From positions 1,364,001 to 1,428,000 of the forward strand of contig NZ_LT629804.1 in NCBI RefSeq assembly GCF_900105865.1: 64,000 nucleotides of DNA. Reading direction: 5' to 3'. The notes under the pieces are model-generated. The model did not search any database and was not told the DNA's origin. It saw nothing but the letters and a program-made list of their open reading frames with translations. The DNA comes from Arcanobacterium phocae (lineage in GTDB: Bacteria; Actinomycetota; Actinomycetes; Actinomycetales; Actinomycetaceae). Positions 17,186 through 25,658 of the stretch are shown one piece after another. Position numbers and translations under genes: made by a program. Positions within the stretch are counted from its first letter, which is position 1. Each line of letters begins with the position of its first letter.

Positions 17186-17710
17186 TTATGAGTGCAGATA
17201 CTTCTTAATTTCAGCGATGACGCGGACAAAAATACGGCGCTCCAACTGGCCGCCAGTGCGGCGTACCTGATTGATATGAACGATCATAAGCCGGTTGAGT
17301 CTGACCTCTGACGGACGACGACGAGCATCCCAATTCCCGGAACCGATATCCATCCAGTATCGGCCCCAACGGGCCTCGTCTTGGGCATCACGGTCGTGAT
17401 CCTTTGATGTTGTTTGGGCAAATACCACATGATCACTGCCGTGCGCGGCTACGACCAGAACCGGACGGTCTTTACCTCGCCCATCATTCTCCTCGTATGG
17501 AACCCATGTCCACACTACTTCGCCTGGATCAGGAATAGCATCCTTGACTGGATGATAAGAAAAATCTGGTTCTCCTAGAGTTGTGACGTCATAGACGATA
17601 GCTTGATCGCGCGGGCCAGGAAGCCCTAACGAAGGCGTGCTGGTCTGATCTGTTACAACACGTTTGCCAACATCAAGAAGTATCTTCGCTATCGTTCGCC
17701 ACATCTTCAC
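17186..17710 (-). CDS. PemK/MazF-like protein without an antitoxin partner
   Basis: Protein of 174 residues with a C-terminal PemK/MazF-like domain: GEVVWTWVPYEEN, RPVLVVAAHG, VFAQTTSKDHD, VRLNRLMIVH. MazF-type proteins cut mRNA as the toxin of a toxin-antitoxin pair. Here no small antitoxin lies before it: the upstream gene (17717-18217) encodes a PH-domain membrane protein, 6 bp away on the same strand. Stand-alone PemK-like genes of this length occur in actinobacteria and may have another job. The first 45 residues are outside the domain. Confidence is for the fold, not toxicity. Confidence 0.72.
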   Translation of the reverse strand: MKMWRTIAKILLDVGKRVVTDQTSTPSLGLPGPRDQAIVYDVTTLGEPDFSYHPVKDAIPDPGEVVWTWVPYEENDGRGKDRPVLVVAAHGSDHVVFAQTTSKDHDRDAQDEARWGRYWMDIGSGNWDARRRPSEVRLNRLMIVHINQVRRTGGQLERRIFVRVIAEIKKYLHS

Positions 17711-17716
17711 GATTGA

Positions 17717-18217
17717 TCAGTCCTCTGCGTCGGCGTCGTCGTCAGCAAATAGAAGCTCAGTGAGCTCGACGTGAACGCGATTGATTGATGGAACATCTTG
17801 GAGAGTTAGCGGCTCACTTGCGGAGGTTTCCAAAATCAATGTTCCAGCGCCAACGAGACGATCTAGGATGCCCTGGTCGTAGGCAACATTTGAGATCCGG
17901 GAGAGCGGAATATCGTGGCCGGACTTCGAAAAAATTCCAGACCGGGTAATAATTCGACGATTCGTGATGGTGTAGGTAGCTGTAGACCACCGCAACCACG
18001 GAACAACCCACACAACGATAGCTGCAAAACCAGCGAATCCGATGACAACCCATGTCGACCATGGACGCAACGACGCTGGTAAAAAGTAGATCAATAACAT
18101 CGCGATGATAGCGATGAATACTAGCCCGCATCCGTGCCAGAACAATGTTTTAGGATGCTCACGCATATGACGGACGACGTGTTCATCGCGTCCGAGTAAT
18201 CTTTCCGGAAAAGCCAT
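17717..18217 (-). CDS. PH-domain membrane protein (YdbS/bPH2-like)
   Basis: Small membrane protein of 166 residues. Two hydrophobic helices (about 29-48 and 52-73) form a hairpin, followed by a bacterial PH domain (bPH2) with YTITNRRIITRSGIFSK, PLSRISNVAYDQGILDR and the downstream GTLILETSA strand, and an acidic C-terminus (ADDDADAED). Its function is unknown. It forms a compact minus-strand row with the PemK-like gene and the membrane protein at 18257. Confidence 0.85.
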   Translation of the reverse strand: MAFPERLLGRDEHVVRHMREHPKTLFWHGCGLVFIAIIAMLLIYFLPASLRPWSTWVVIGFAGFAAIVVWVVPWLRWSTATYTITNRRIITRSGIFSKSGHDIPLSRISNVAYDQGILDRLVGAGTLILETSASEPLTLQDVPSINRVHVELTELLFADDDADAED

Positions 18218-18256
18218 ACTAGTGATTCTGCCATATCTTACGAGTATCTCTAATAA

Positions 18257-18856
18257 TCACAGCCAGATAATGAGAGAAACAACGAACGTAAAAATTCCAA
18301 CTGGAATAGCTACGATACTGAGAATCGCGCTCAGTAGAATGATACGTACGTCGTATTTTAAATAAGGGGCATTCTCAACGCCACCAGCCCCGGCAATGGC
18401 GGCTCGCTGAGCAGCTTCGATTCGCGGGAAGAAAACATTTCGTTTATGTGCAGCGGCGGCTTGGGCGTCACGTCGGCGTTGGCTAGCGCGAACGCGCGCT
18501 ACTTCGTCGTCGAAGGTGTGTGTATTAGCATCAACGTAGGTCCCGTCCGGATTAATGATTGTCACGTCATCGGAACCAGCGAGCGACTGCGTCATTTTAT
18601 CTATCGACGAATCAACCGCTTGCGCTAATCGAAATCGCAGTACGCCAAAAGTGGCGACCGCAACGGCAAAAATAACCGATATGATAAACGGCCACCACGA
18701 GACAACTGACTCAGCTGTGCGACCAGCAGCCCAACCCATGGCTAGCGCAAGAGCCGTGACGATGCCCGAGGCAACAACCACGATTTTGCCAGGGAAACGA
18801 ACGATGCGTTCGATAATCGGAAGTAGATACTGTAACGAACCTGCGGTGATACTCAT
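18257..18856 (-). CDS. Conserved-type membrane protein of unknown function
   Basis: I do not recognise the family. The 199-residue product has two hydrophobic helices near the N-terminus (about 23-45 and 52-75), a polar central region of about 90 residues rich in Arg, Asp and Ala that contains VTIINPDGTYVDANTHTF, and two hydrophobic segments at the C-terminus (about 168-198). The polar part is likely cytoplasmic. It is divergent from lepA and 39 bp before the PH-domain gene. Confidence 0.65.
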   Translation of the reverse strand: MSITAGSLQYLLPIIERIVRFPGKIVVVASGIVTALALAMGWAAGRTAESVVSWWPFIISVIFAVAVATFGVLRFRLAQAVDSSIDKMTQSLAGSDDVTIINPDGTYVDANTHTFDDEVARVRASQRRRDAQAAAAHKRNVFFPRIEAAQRAAIAGAGGVENAPYLKYDVRIILLSAILSIVAIPVGIFTFVVSLIIWL

Positions 18857-18933
18857 AACCTAAGTGTGCCACTTAGAGCGCAAGGTTGCTGACCGCTGGT
18901 ATCGTTAAATCGACTATATGAAAAGGAGAACAC

Positions 18934-20793
18934 GTGCCTGTATCAACTGCCGCTGAGCTCAAAGCTATCGAGCCCGCCGCCACTGATCCATCGCGGATCC
19001 GAAATTTTTGCATCATTGCGCATATCGACCATGGGAAATCGACCTTGGCTGACCGGATGTTGCAATTAACAGGTGTGGTAGCCGAACGCGATATGCGTGC
19101 GCAATACCTCGATCGCATGGATATTGAGCGCGAACGCGGTATTACGATTAAATCTCAGGCAGTGCGTATGCCATGGTCGGTTGATAAGAGTGCTTACGCG
19201 CTGAATATGATCGATACGCCGGGACACGTTGACTTTTCGTATGAGGTTTCCCGATCCCTTGCCGCATGTGAGGGTGCGATTTTGCTTGTCGACGCAGCAC
19301 AAGGCATCGAGGCGCAGACGCTCGCTAACCTCTACATGGCGATGGAAAACGATCTGGTTATTATTCCAGTGTTGAACAAGATCGACTTGCCAGCTGCAAA
19401 TCCAGATAAGTATGCAGCCGAGATCGGTGCACTCCTTGGCGTCGATCCGGACAGTGTGATTCGGGTATCTGGAAAAACTGGTCAAGGCGTCGATGAACTC
19501 CTCGATCGGATTGTCCTAGAAGTGCCATCGCCGGTTGGTAACCCGGATGCGCCTACGCGTGCCATGATTTTTGATTCGGTCTACGATTCATACCGTGGCG
19601 TGGTGACCTACGTTCGCGTTGTTGATGGACAACTCGAGCCGCGTCAGCGGGTATCGATGATGGCCACGAATACTACGCACGAGTTACTTGAGATTGGCGT
19701 CATATCGCCAGAGCCGATGCCATCTAAGGGCCTGGGCGTGGGTGAGGTCGGCTACCTCATCACTGGTGTGAAAGACGTTCGCCAGTCGCGTGTGGGTGAT
19801 ACCGTTACAGACTTGCGCAAGCCCGCCGATGAAGCATTGGCCGGATATCGCGATCCGAAACCGATGGTGTTCTCTGGTATTTACCCTATTGATGGTTCGG
19901 ATTATCCAGCATTGCGTGACGCGCTAGAAAAGCTTAAGCTCAACGACGCCGCATTGACGTATGAACCAGAAAACTCGGTGGCCCTCGGTTTTGGTTTCCG
20001 ATGTGGCTTCTTGGGACTGTTACATTTGGAAATTGTCCGGGAACGACTCGAACGCGAGTTTGATCTTGATCTTATTGCTACCGCGCCATCAGTTATCTAC
20101 CGAGTAGTGACGGATGCTGGCGAAGAGCATATAGTGGCTAACCCGTCGGAGTTTCCTGACGGCAAGATTAAGGCGATTTATGAACCGTTGGTAGAAGCCA
20201 CGATTTTGACGCCGAAGGACTATGTTGGTTCAGTCATGGAATTGTGTCAGCAACGCCGTGGAATTATGGGCGGGATGGATTACCTGTCCGAAGACCGCGT
20301 CGAGTTACACTACAAGTTGCCGTTAGCTGAGATCGTGACTGATTTCTTCGATCAGCTCAAGTCCCGGACTAAGGGTTATGCGTCCCTTGACTACAAGGAA
20401 GAGGGGGAGCAGACTGCTGATTTGGTTAAGGTCAATATCTTGCTCAACGGCGAGACAGTGGATGCTTTTTCCGCTATTGTTCACCGCGATGCCGCCTACC
20501 ATTACGGTGTTGAGATGACCGCTAAGCTCAAGGCGCTGATTCCGCGTCAGCAGTTCGAAATTCCGGTGCAGGCTGCGATTGGTACGCGTGTTATTGCGCG
20601 TGAAACGATTAAGGCGTTGCGCAAGGATATGTTGGCGAAGTGCTATGGCGGTGACGTTACTCGTAAGCGTAAGTTGCTTGAGAAGCAGAAGGCCGGTAAG
20701 AAGCGAATGAAGTCGATTGGCCGAGTTGACGTTCCACAAGAAGCGTTTGTGGCAGCGTTGGCTTCAGACATGCCGGAGGCGAAGAAAAAGTGA
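18934..20793 (+). CDS. lepA: Elongation factor 4 (LepA), ribosomal back-translocase GTPase
   Basis: Translational GTPase of 619 residues that acts on stalled or mistranslocated ribosomes. G1 is AHIDHGKST (29-37), G2 [11 protein letters not shown]3 DTPGHVDF, G4 NKID, followed by domains II and III and the LepA-specific C-terminal domain ([18 protein letters not shown], ending in [17 protein letters not shown]). Starts with GTG at 18934 with AAGGAG 5 nt upstream. Its stop overlaps the trmB start as GTGA. Confidence 0.97.
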   Translation: MPVSTAAELKAIEPAATDPSRIRNFCIIAHIDHGKSTLADRMLQLTGVVAERDMRAQYLDRMDIERERGITIKSQAVRMPWSVDKSAYALNMIDTPGHVDFSYEVSRSLAACEGAILLVDAAQGIEAQTLANLYMAMENDLVIIPVLNKIDLPAANPDKYAAEIGALLGVDPDSVIRVSGKTGQGVDELLDRIVLEVPSPVGNPDAPTRAMIFDSVYDSYRGVVTYVRVVDGQLEPRQRVSMMATNTTHELLEIGVISPEPMPSKGLGVGEVGYLITGVKDVRQSRVGDTVTDLRKPADEALAGYRDPKPMVFSGIYPIDGSDYPALRDALEKLKLNDAALTYEPENSVALGFGFRCGFLGLLHLEIVRERLEREFDLDLIATAPSVIYRVVTDAGEEHIVANPSEFPDGKIKAIYEPLVEATILTPKDYVGSVMELCQQRRGIMGGMDYLSEDRVELHYKLPLAEIVTDFFDQLKSRTKGYASLDYKEEGEQTADLVKVNILLNGETVDAFSAIVHRDAAYHYGVEMTAKLKALIPRQQFEIPVQAAIGTRVIARETIKALRKDMLAKCYGGDVTRKRKLLEKQKAGKKRMKSIGRVDVPQEAFVAALASDMPEAKKK

Positions 20794-21608
20794 CGACGAC
20801 GAACGAGCCCACTGAACGTAACAAGAACTACGGACGCATTATCTCCTTTACCCGGCGTGGATCGCGGTTAGGGGATAAGTTTGAAAAAGTTATGGCCGAA
20901 TATGGCCCGCATTATGTGATTGACTATCCGGCCGGTGAAGCCCAGACGACGATTGCTGACGATGCGTTTATTGATCTGGTAGACGCCTTTGGTCGAGTTG
21001 CGCCGCTTGTGGTGGAGATCGGACCAGGCTCTGGCGAACAGCTTATTTCTCAGGCGAAGGCGCATCCGGAGCGGAATTTTCTTGCATTAGAAGCATGGGC
21101 ACCTGGTGTGGCACGGTGTGTGAACGCTGCCATGCGCGAAGGTGTGGAGAACGTTCGCGTGATGGAAGCTGATGCTGCTCAGACATTGCCGATTATTTTC
21201 CGCACCGACGTTGAGGTTCCTAATCCGCGGGCTGTGGAAGTGTGGACGTTCTTTCCCGATCCGTGGCGTAAGACCCGCCATCACAAGCGCCGGATTGTTA
21301 ATGATGCGTTTACTCGTACCATTGCTGGCGTGTTGGCTGACGACGGTATCTGGCGTATGGCCACCGATTGGGATAACTACGCCTGGCAGATGCGTGACGT
21401 TATTGAGCGCAGTGAATGCCTGACGAATCTGCATCCAGGGGAGAATCCTGATCCGAACGACGAAGGCGATTTCGTTGGCGGATTTGCGCCACGGTGGACC
21501 GGGCGAATCATGACCCGCTTCGAACAGCGCGGTATTGATGCCGGCCGCACAATTCATGATGTGTGTGCTACGCCGTCGTCGGAAGCACAGACTATAACAT
21601 TGCCGTGA
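20790..21608 (+). CDS. trmB: tRNA (guanine-N7-)-methyltransferase
   Basis: SAM-dependent enzyme methylating G46 of tRNAs, 272 residues. The SAM loop is [17 protein letters not shown] is the ribose-binding acidic region; [15 protein letters not shown] is the family fingerprint (PDPWxKxRHxKRR). A 50-residue N-terminal extension with [17 protein letters not shown] is usual in actinobacteria. GTG start overlaps the lepA stop and its own stop overlaps the hemW start, so lepA-trmB-hemW are coupled. Confidence 0.95.
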   Translation: MTTTNEPTERNKNYGRIISFTRRGSRLGDKFEKVMAEYGPHYVIDYPAGEAQTTIADDAFIDLVDAFGRVAPLVVEIGPGSGEQLISQAKAHPERNFLALEAWAPGVARCVNAAMREGVENVRVMEADAAQTLPIIFRTDVEVPNPRAVEVWTFFPDPWRKTRHHKRRIVNDAFTRTIAGVLADDGIWRMATDWDNYAWQMRDVIERSECLTNLHPGENPDPNDEGDFVGGFAPRWTGRIMTRFEQRGIDAGRTIHDVCATPSSEAQTITLP

Positions 21609-22795
21609 TCGGGGTATCACCTAAACCAGCCCGCACACTATCGTTGTCTAACGCAGACGTTAGTGAGGGGTTTGGCGCATACGTTCATATCCCGTTTTGC
21701 CGGGTGCGTTGCGGGTACTGCGATTTCAATACCTATACCAATACTGATTTTGGTGCGGGGGCTTCGGTTAGCGATTACCATGAGTCTTTGGTTCGAGAAA
21801 TCAAAAGCTCGGCACAGTACCTGACTGGCCATGAAGAAAGACCCGCATTGACGTCCATCTTTTTTGGTGGTGGTACACCAACCATGCTCAATGCGAGCCA
21901 ACTCGTTGCAGTGCTAGATAAGCTGCGTGAGCAGTTCGGCGTCGTCGATGGCGCTGAAATCACAACCGAAGCTAACCCGGAAACGGTGGATCGTCAGGCC
22001 CTACAAATCTTAAAAGATGGTGGATTCACCCGCGTATCTTTCGGTATGCAAAGTGCCGTTCCGCATGTGCTGGCCACGTTAGAACGACAGCACACCCCGG
22101 GACAAGTAACCAAGGTGACGCACTGGGCACGTGAGGTCGGGTTAGAGTTTTCCGTGGACTTGATCTACGGTGCGCCAGGGGAGAGCCGAGCAGATTGGCA
22201 GGCGTCTCTTGATACCGCGATTGCACTAGAGCCTGGGCATATTTCAGCCTACGGACTAACGATTGAACCAGGTACTGCGATGGGCCGGCAGGTGCGGCGC
22301 GGTGAATTGCCAGATACTGATCCAGATGAGCAGGCGGCAAAATATGAAATGGCTGCGGCGACGTTGAGCGCAGCAGGCTATTCCTGGTATGAGGTATCGA
22401 ACTGGGCTAAGCCTGGGAAGCACTCTCGGCATAATTTGGCGTATTGGCGTAATACTAACTGGTGGGGTTACGGCCCGGGTGCGCATAGCCATATCAACGG
22501 TACGCGGTTTTGGAATGTGAAACATCCAGGAGCATATGCGCAACATCTTCTGGCAGGAAATTTGCCGGTTGCTGATGTGGAGCATCTCACGGATACTGAA
22601 CGGCGTGAAGAAACAATTATGCTGGGCGTGCGGCTGTCTGAAGGGATTGCTGTTCCTGAAGGGACGCAACCACGTGTGATTGCCGGCCTTATTGCTGATG
22701 AGCTTATAGACCCGGCTACTGCGCTGGGTGGGCGGATTGTATTGACTTTACGCGGGCGATTACTGGCGGATACTGTTATTCGCGCCTTGTGGTGA
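21605..22795 (+). CDS. hemW: HemW-type radical SAM protein (heme chaperone)
   Basis: Radical SAM protein of 396 residues, earlier annotated as oxygen-independent coproporphyrinogen oxidase. The Fe-S motif is CRVRCGYC (Cys32, Cys36, Cys39), with FGGGTPT, ANPE and GMQS blocks following and the HemW C-terminal domain. The extra fourth cysteine after CxxC, present in true HemN, is not seen in the motif (CGYCDF), which supports HemW. GTG 21605 overlaps the trmB stop as GTGA; an earlier in-frame start at 21563 would overlap trmB by 46 nt and lacks a ribosome site. Confidence 0.93.
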   Translation: MIGVSPKPARTLSLSNADVSEGFGAYVHIPFCRVRCGYCDFNTYTNTDFGAGASVSDYHESLVREIKSSAQYLTGHEERPALTSIFFGGGTPTMLNASQLVAVLDKLREQFGVVDGAEITTEANPETVDRQALQILKDGGFTRVSFGMQSAVPHVLATLERQHTPGQVTKVTHWAREVGLEFSVDLIYGAPGESRADWQASLDTAIALEPGHISAYGLTIEPGTAMGRQVRRGELPDTDPDEQAAKYEMAAATLSAAGYSWYEVSNWAKPGKHSRHNLAYWRNTNWWGYGPGAHSHINGTRFWNVKHPGAYAQHLLAGNLPVADVEHLTDTERREETIMLGVRLSEGIAVPEGTQPRVIAGLIADELIDPATALGGRIVLTLRGRLLADTVIRALW

Positions 22796-22850
22796 ACTAT
22801 TGCTACCATCCTTTTGTCTGACACCGCTGCAGTAAATTGTTACGGAATTC

Positions 22851-22893
22851 GGTACTATAAATGTAACCAAAATGGTACTATAAATGTAACCAA
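22851..22893. promoter_or_regulatory. Tandem 20-bp direct repeats, likely operator/promoter of the Xre gene
   Basis: GGTACTATAAATGTAACCAA occurs twice exactly, at 22851-22870 and 22874-22893, a period of 23 bp (about two helix turns). Each copy contains TAC-N7-GTA dyad symmetry and a TATAAA that could serve as a -10 box. They end 42 bp before the start of the Xre gene, so autoregulation by that protein is a reasonable inference. Confidence 0.7.
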
Positions 22894-22935
22894 GAAAAGT
22901 TTGGGGATCGTCTAGTACTGAAGTGTGAGGTGAGA

Positions 22936-23142
22936 ATGCCTGAACCGATCATAAAAAACCGGATCGCAGAGTTTCGAAAACAACAAGGACTTTCACAGCA
23001 TCGGTTGGCTAAAGCAGTCGGATTAAAACGGCGCTCCATTATGGCCTACGAAAATAACACGATCAGCCCGACGCTGGAAACTGCCTACAAAATATCTGCT
23101 GTGCTCGAACAAAAATTTACTGACGTCTTTTTAGTTGAATAG
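22936..23142 (+). CDS. Small Xre-family HTH transcriptional regulator
   Basis: Sixty-eight-residue single-domain repressor of the Cro/CI (Xre) type. The HTH reads LSQHRLAKAVGLKRRSIMAYENN, split as helix-turn-helix around residues 18-40, followed by ISPTLETAYKISAVLEQKFTDVF. ATG 22936 is chosen since GAGGTGA stands 4-5 nt before it; GTG 22930 would include that site. It is followed after 9 bp by the PH-like gene, and a pair of exact direct repeats lies upstream. Such short YgzD/ImmR-like regulators often control an adjacent membrane protein gene. Confidence 0.88.
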   Translation: MPEPIIKNRIAEFRKQQGLSQHRLAKAVGLKRRSIMAYENNTISPTLETAYKISAVLEQKFTDVFLVE

Positions 23143-23151
23143 GAAGCAAAA

Positions 23152-23571
23152 ATGGGATTATTTACTACCAATAGCCGGGATATCGCGCGACAAGTCAAGG
23201 AAAGCTTTGGTGATACAGATTCATATCTAGTTGTGCTCAAACATAACTCGGTTCCTAAAGGTCTACTCAAACTTCTGTTATCCGTCATGTATTTCGTCGT
23301 GGATTCTTCGCGAGAATTCATCCTATATTTTGATGAAAAAGGTGTCCATGAAAAAGAATTTGGATTCAGCGATGGTACCCAGTTCCTGTTAATCCCGTGG
23401 CATGAAATCGACGAATTTTCTGTCGAAGAACACCGGAATAAATCAATTATTCGCCTTACTCATCTAGGTAAGGAATATAGCTACGAGGTGCACTATTCAG
23501 GGAATGTCACGATGGGCAATCAGGAGCGCTTACAAAAACTTGTTGCCAAGAGCTGGCATAAGATCAAGTAG
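23152..23571 (+). CDS. Hypothetical protein, PH-like beta-rich fold
   Basis: Unrecognised protein of 139 residues. One moderately hydrophobic stretch (about 35-55, KGLLKLLLSVMYFVVDS) is followed by alternating beta strands: REFILYFDEKGVHEKEF, FLLIPWHEIDEFSVEE, KSIIRLTHLGKEYSYEVHY and a final amphipathic helix. This strand order resembles bacterial PH-like domains (a guess). AGGAAG stands before its ATG. It forms a two-gene operon with the Xre regulator, in a more AT-rich stretch than the flanking housekeeping genes. Confidence 0.6.
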   Translation: MGLFTTNSRDIARQVKESFGDTDSYLVVLKHNSVPKGLLKLLLSVMYFVVDSSREFILYFDEKGVHEKEFGFSDGTQFLLIPWHEIDEFSVEEHRNKSIIRLTHLGKEYSYEVHYSGNVTMGNQERLQKLVAKSWHKIK

Positions 23572-23698
23572 AGTTTTGGCGGCTTCTTTACCGCGCGGTT
23601 CGATAGAACAACGAGTCACAGATTCATCGAACCTTCATTTGCACAACAGCAACGTGTTGCTATTTTGCGAATAGAAAGTCACGGGTAGCTGTTGAGGA

Positions 23699-25381
23699 TT
23701 ATGAAACGGTGTTGATGATATGCCCGTTTTCTAGATAGATTATTGCATCCACATCGGTGAGTGTTTGCGGGCGGTGGGTAATGATGATGACTGTGGTGCC
23801 TGCAGGGCGCTGGCGTAGCACGTCTTCGTAAATCGCAGCCTCGGCATTTGCGTCTACTGCAGCCGTTGGCTCATCGAGAATCCACACCGGTGCGCCCGAT
23901 AGAAAGGTTCGCGCTAAGGCAAGGCGTTGCCATTGCCCGCCAGAAAGCCCACTTCCATCCCATTGCGGTCCTAATTGTGCGTTGATTCCATCTGGCAATT
24001 GCTGAATAAAATCCCAGGCACGGGCACGTATTAACGCGTCTTGGATGGCGTCATCGCTTTCCTTGCCTGCCGGATCAACAAAATCCCGCACCGTTAATTC
24101 CAGCTTGGTGAAATCTTGGAAAACCATAGATGTAGAGGCTTGTCGATCAGAGGTTGCACTCGATTGCGCATGTGGGCCATGCACGGTAACGGTGCCGGTA
24201 TCTGGTTCGAGCAATCCGGCAAGCAGCTTAACCAAGGTCGTTTTTCCACAGCCATTTTCACCAAGAAATGCCACGACGCTTCCGGGCTCAATGCTCAAGT
24301 TAATGTCCTGCAAAGCTGTGGTAGTTCCAGTTGGATACGTAAAAGACCCATGCGAAACTTCGATACCTACTGGGCCAGCAATAACTTGGCCAGCTCGAGG
24401 TTTCGTCAGTAACTCAGTGAGATCTTTGTATGCCTTTATCAGCGGAACAGAAGCCATGAGCTCACCAAAAGCCGAACCAACACTGCGAGTTACCGATAGG
24501 CCAGAGAGCATTCCGAGCATTGCTGCAACGACATCGTTCACCGTCGAATCTGATCGCAGAACAATGAAAAGTGCGCTAAACATCAACGCAAACACAGCTA
24601 TATTTGCCACAAACGATAGCCGTATCGATGCCTGCGGCACCCGATTCCATAACTTCGCATACTGACCATGCTGGCTATTGAGCTCTGCAGGGATACCGAA
24701 GGAGCCCGGATTTGCCGCCATCTCCGTGGACGACGGCGTGAAATCTTGGAGTTGCTCAAGGTAATCAATGCGCCGAGTGACCGGGCCAGCCTCTTGCTAA
24801 ACATCGTTTTCCACATGAGCTAACTTCGAGTAAATCAGCAGGTCAGGGAGTAAAGCAGCAATAACAAGTAGTGCGGCCCACGGATTGATCGACCATAACG
24901 ATGCACCCAGAAGAATCATCGCGATAATCGAACTCACAACCGTGATCGTCGAGGTGGCCTGCCAAGCCACATTGAAAGGGGTGGCCTCACGGGTAGCGCG
25001 AACCTTGCTCATGAACGCATTGTCGATGGTTTGAGCAGGGGTGAGATGCTCTACCGAGGCAGAAAATTCCGCGCCATAATGTGCACGCAAATCCATCTGC
25101 AAAATCCGGTTAATACTACTCGACAAGCTCGACGCTAACCCGAGAAGGGTGGCAGATGCTGCAATAACGAGACAAATGAAAAGCTGTGAACGCTGATTAT
25201 CGAGAGCGATCTGGTCACCAGCCCAGCGTACCGACCACACCTGGAGCGAGGGGATAGCCATCATGACTAAGCATGCGAACCATGCACCAGCTGTCAGGGC
25301 AGGGAAAACTCGAAACGCATCGCGCGTAGCCCACCAGCTACTTTGAATAGCGTCGCGTAATGGGTTAATTTTCTGATCCAT
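23699..25381 (-). pseudogene. ABC-type exporter (TMD plus NBD) interrupted by an in-frame amber codon
   Basis: A single reading frame of 560 codons would encode a fused TMD-NBD half exporter. Codons 1-194 give membrane helices (GAWFACLVMMAIPSLQVW; SIIAMILLGASLWSI). Codon 195 is TAG (24799-24797), and codons 196 onwards continue in the same frame with DYLEQLQDF, more membrane helices, then Walker A GENGCGKTT (about 372), signature LSGGQWQR (about 478), Walker B VWILDEPT (about 497) and an H-loop HRPQT. No shift is needed, so one substitution, for example CAG to TAG, explains the break. An internal ATG at 24721 has no good ribosome site. It may be a true nonsense mutation, a base-call error or suppressed. 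Substrate is unknown; it resembles lipid/peptide exporters. Confidence 0.85.
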
Positions 25382-25439
25382 AAGTTATTCGATTCCTCGG
25401 CGGCACATATGCCTTAATAATGTCAACTGACAGAATTAT

Positions 25440-25449
25440 ATCGATCGAT
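25440..25449. promoter_or_regulatory. 10-bp palindrome upstream of amylopullulanase
   Basis: ATCGATCGAT is a perfect palindrome in an AT-rich context (ATTAT..ATAAT around it), about 210 bp before the pullulanase start and 60 bp before the exporter start on the other strand. It might be a repressor site for either gene, but such short palindromes also arise by chance. Confidence 0.2.
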
Positions 25450-25658
25450 AATCATTTGTCATCGTGTTCTGACGAGAATGCCGATGTCATACGGCAGAAA
25501 GTCATCTGAGTATTTCTGCTGAAATTTACAGAAAGCCTTTTCATAATCGATTTTTTTACGTAGGATTAACTTCAACATCAGTATGAGCGATCACCGCCGA
25601 TTGCTTTTCTGGACGGAAAACTGCAGGATAACGAGCTTGCGGTTACAAGGAGTTTTCA

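Noticed and set aside
17186..18217. A toxin-antitoxin module made of the PemK-like gene and its upstream neighbour
   Set aside because: The neighbour encodes a PH-domain membrane protein, not a DNA-binding antitoxin. No short antitoxin frame is seen.
23599..23670. tRNA-like GGTTCGA and a small AGCAAC/GTTGCT stem
   Set aside because: No acceptor or anticodon arms can be formed around it, and the stem has too small a loop for a good terminator.
24598..24816. A separate 72-codon gene across the exporter break
   Set aside because: It is in another frame; the exporter's own frame continues on both sides of the TAG with sensible protein.
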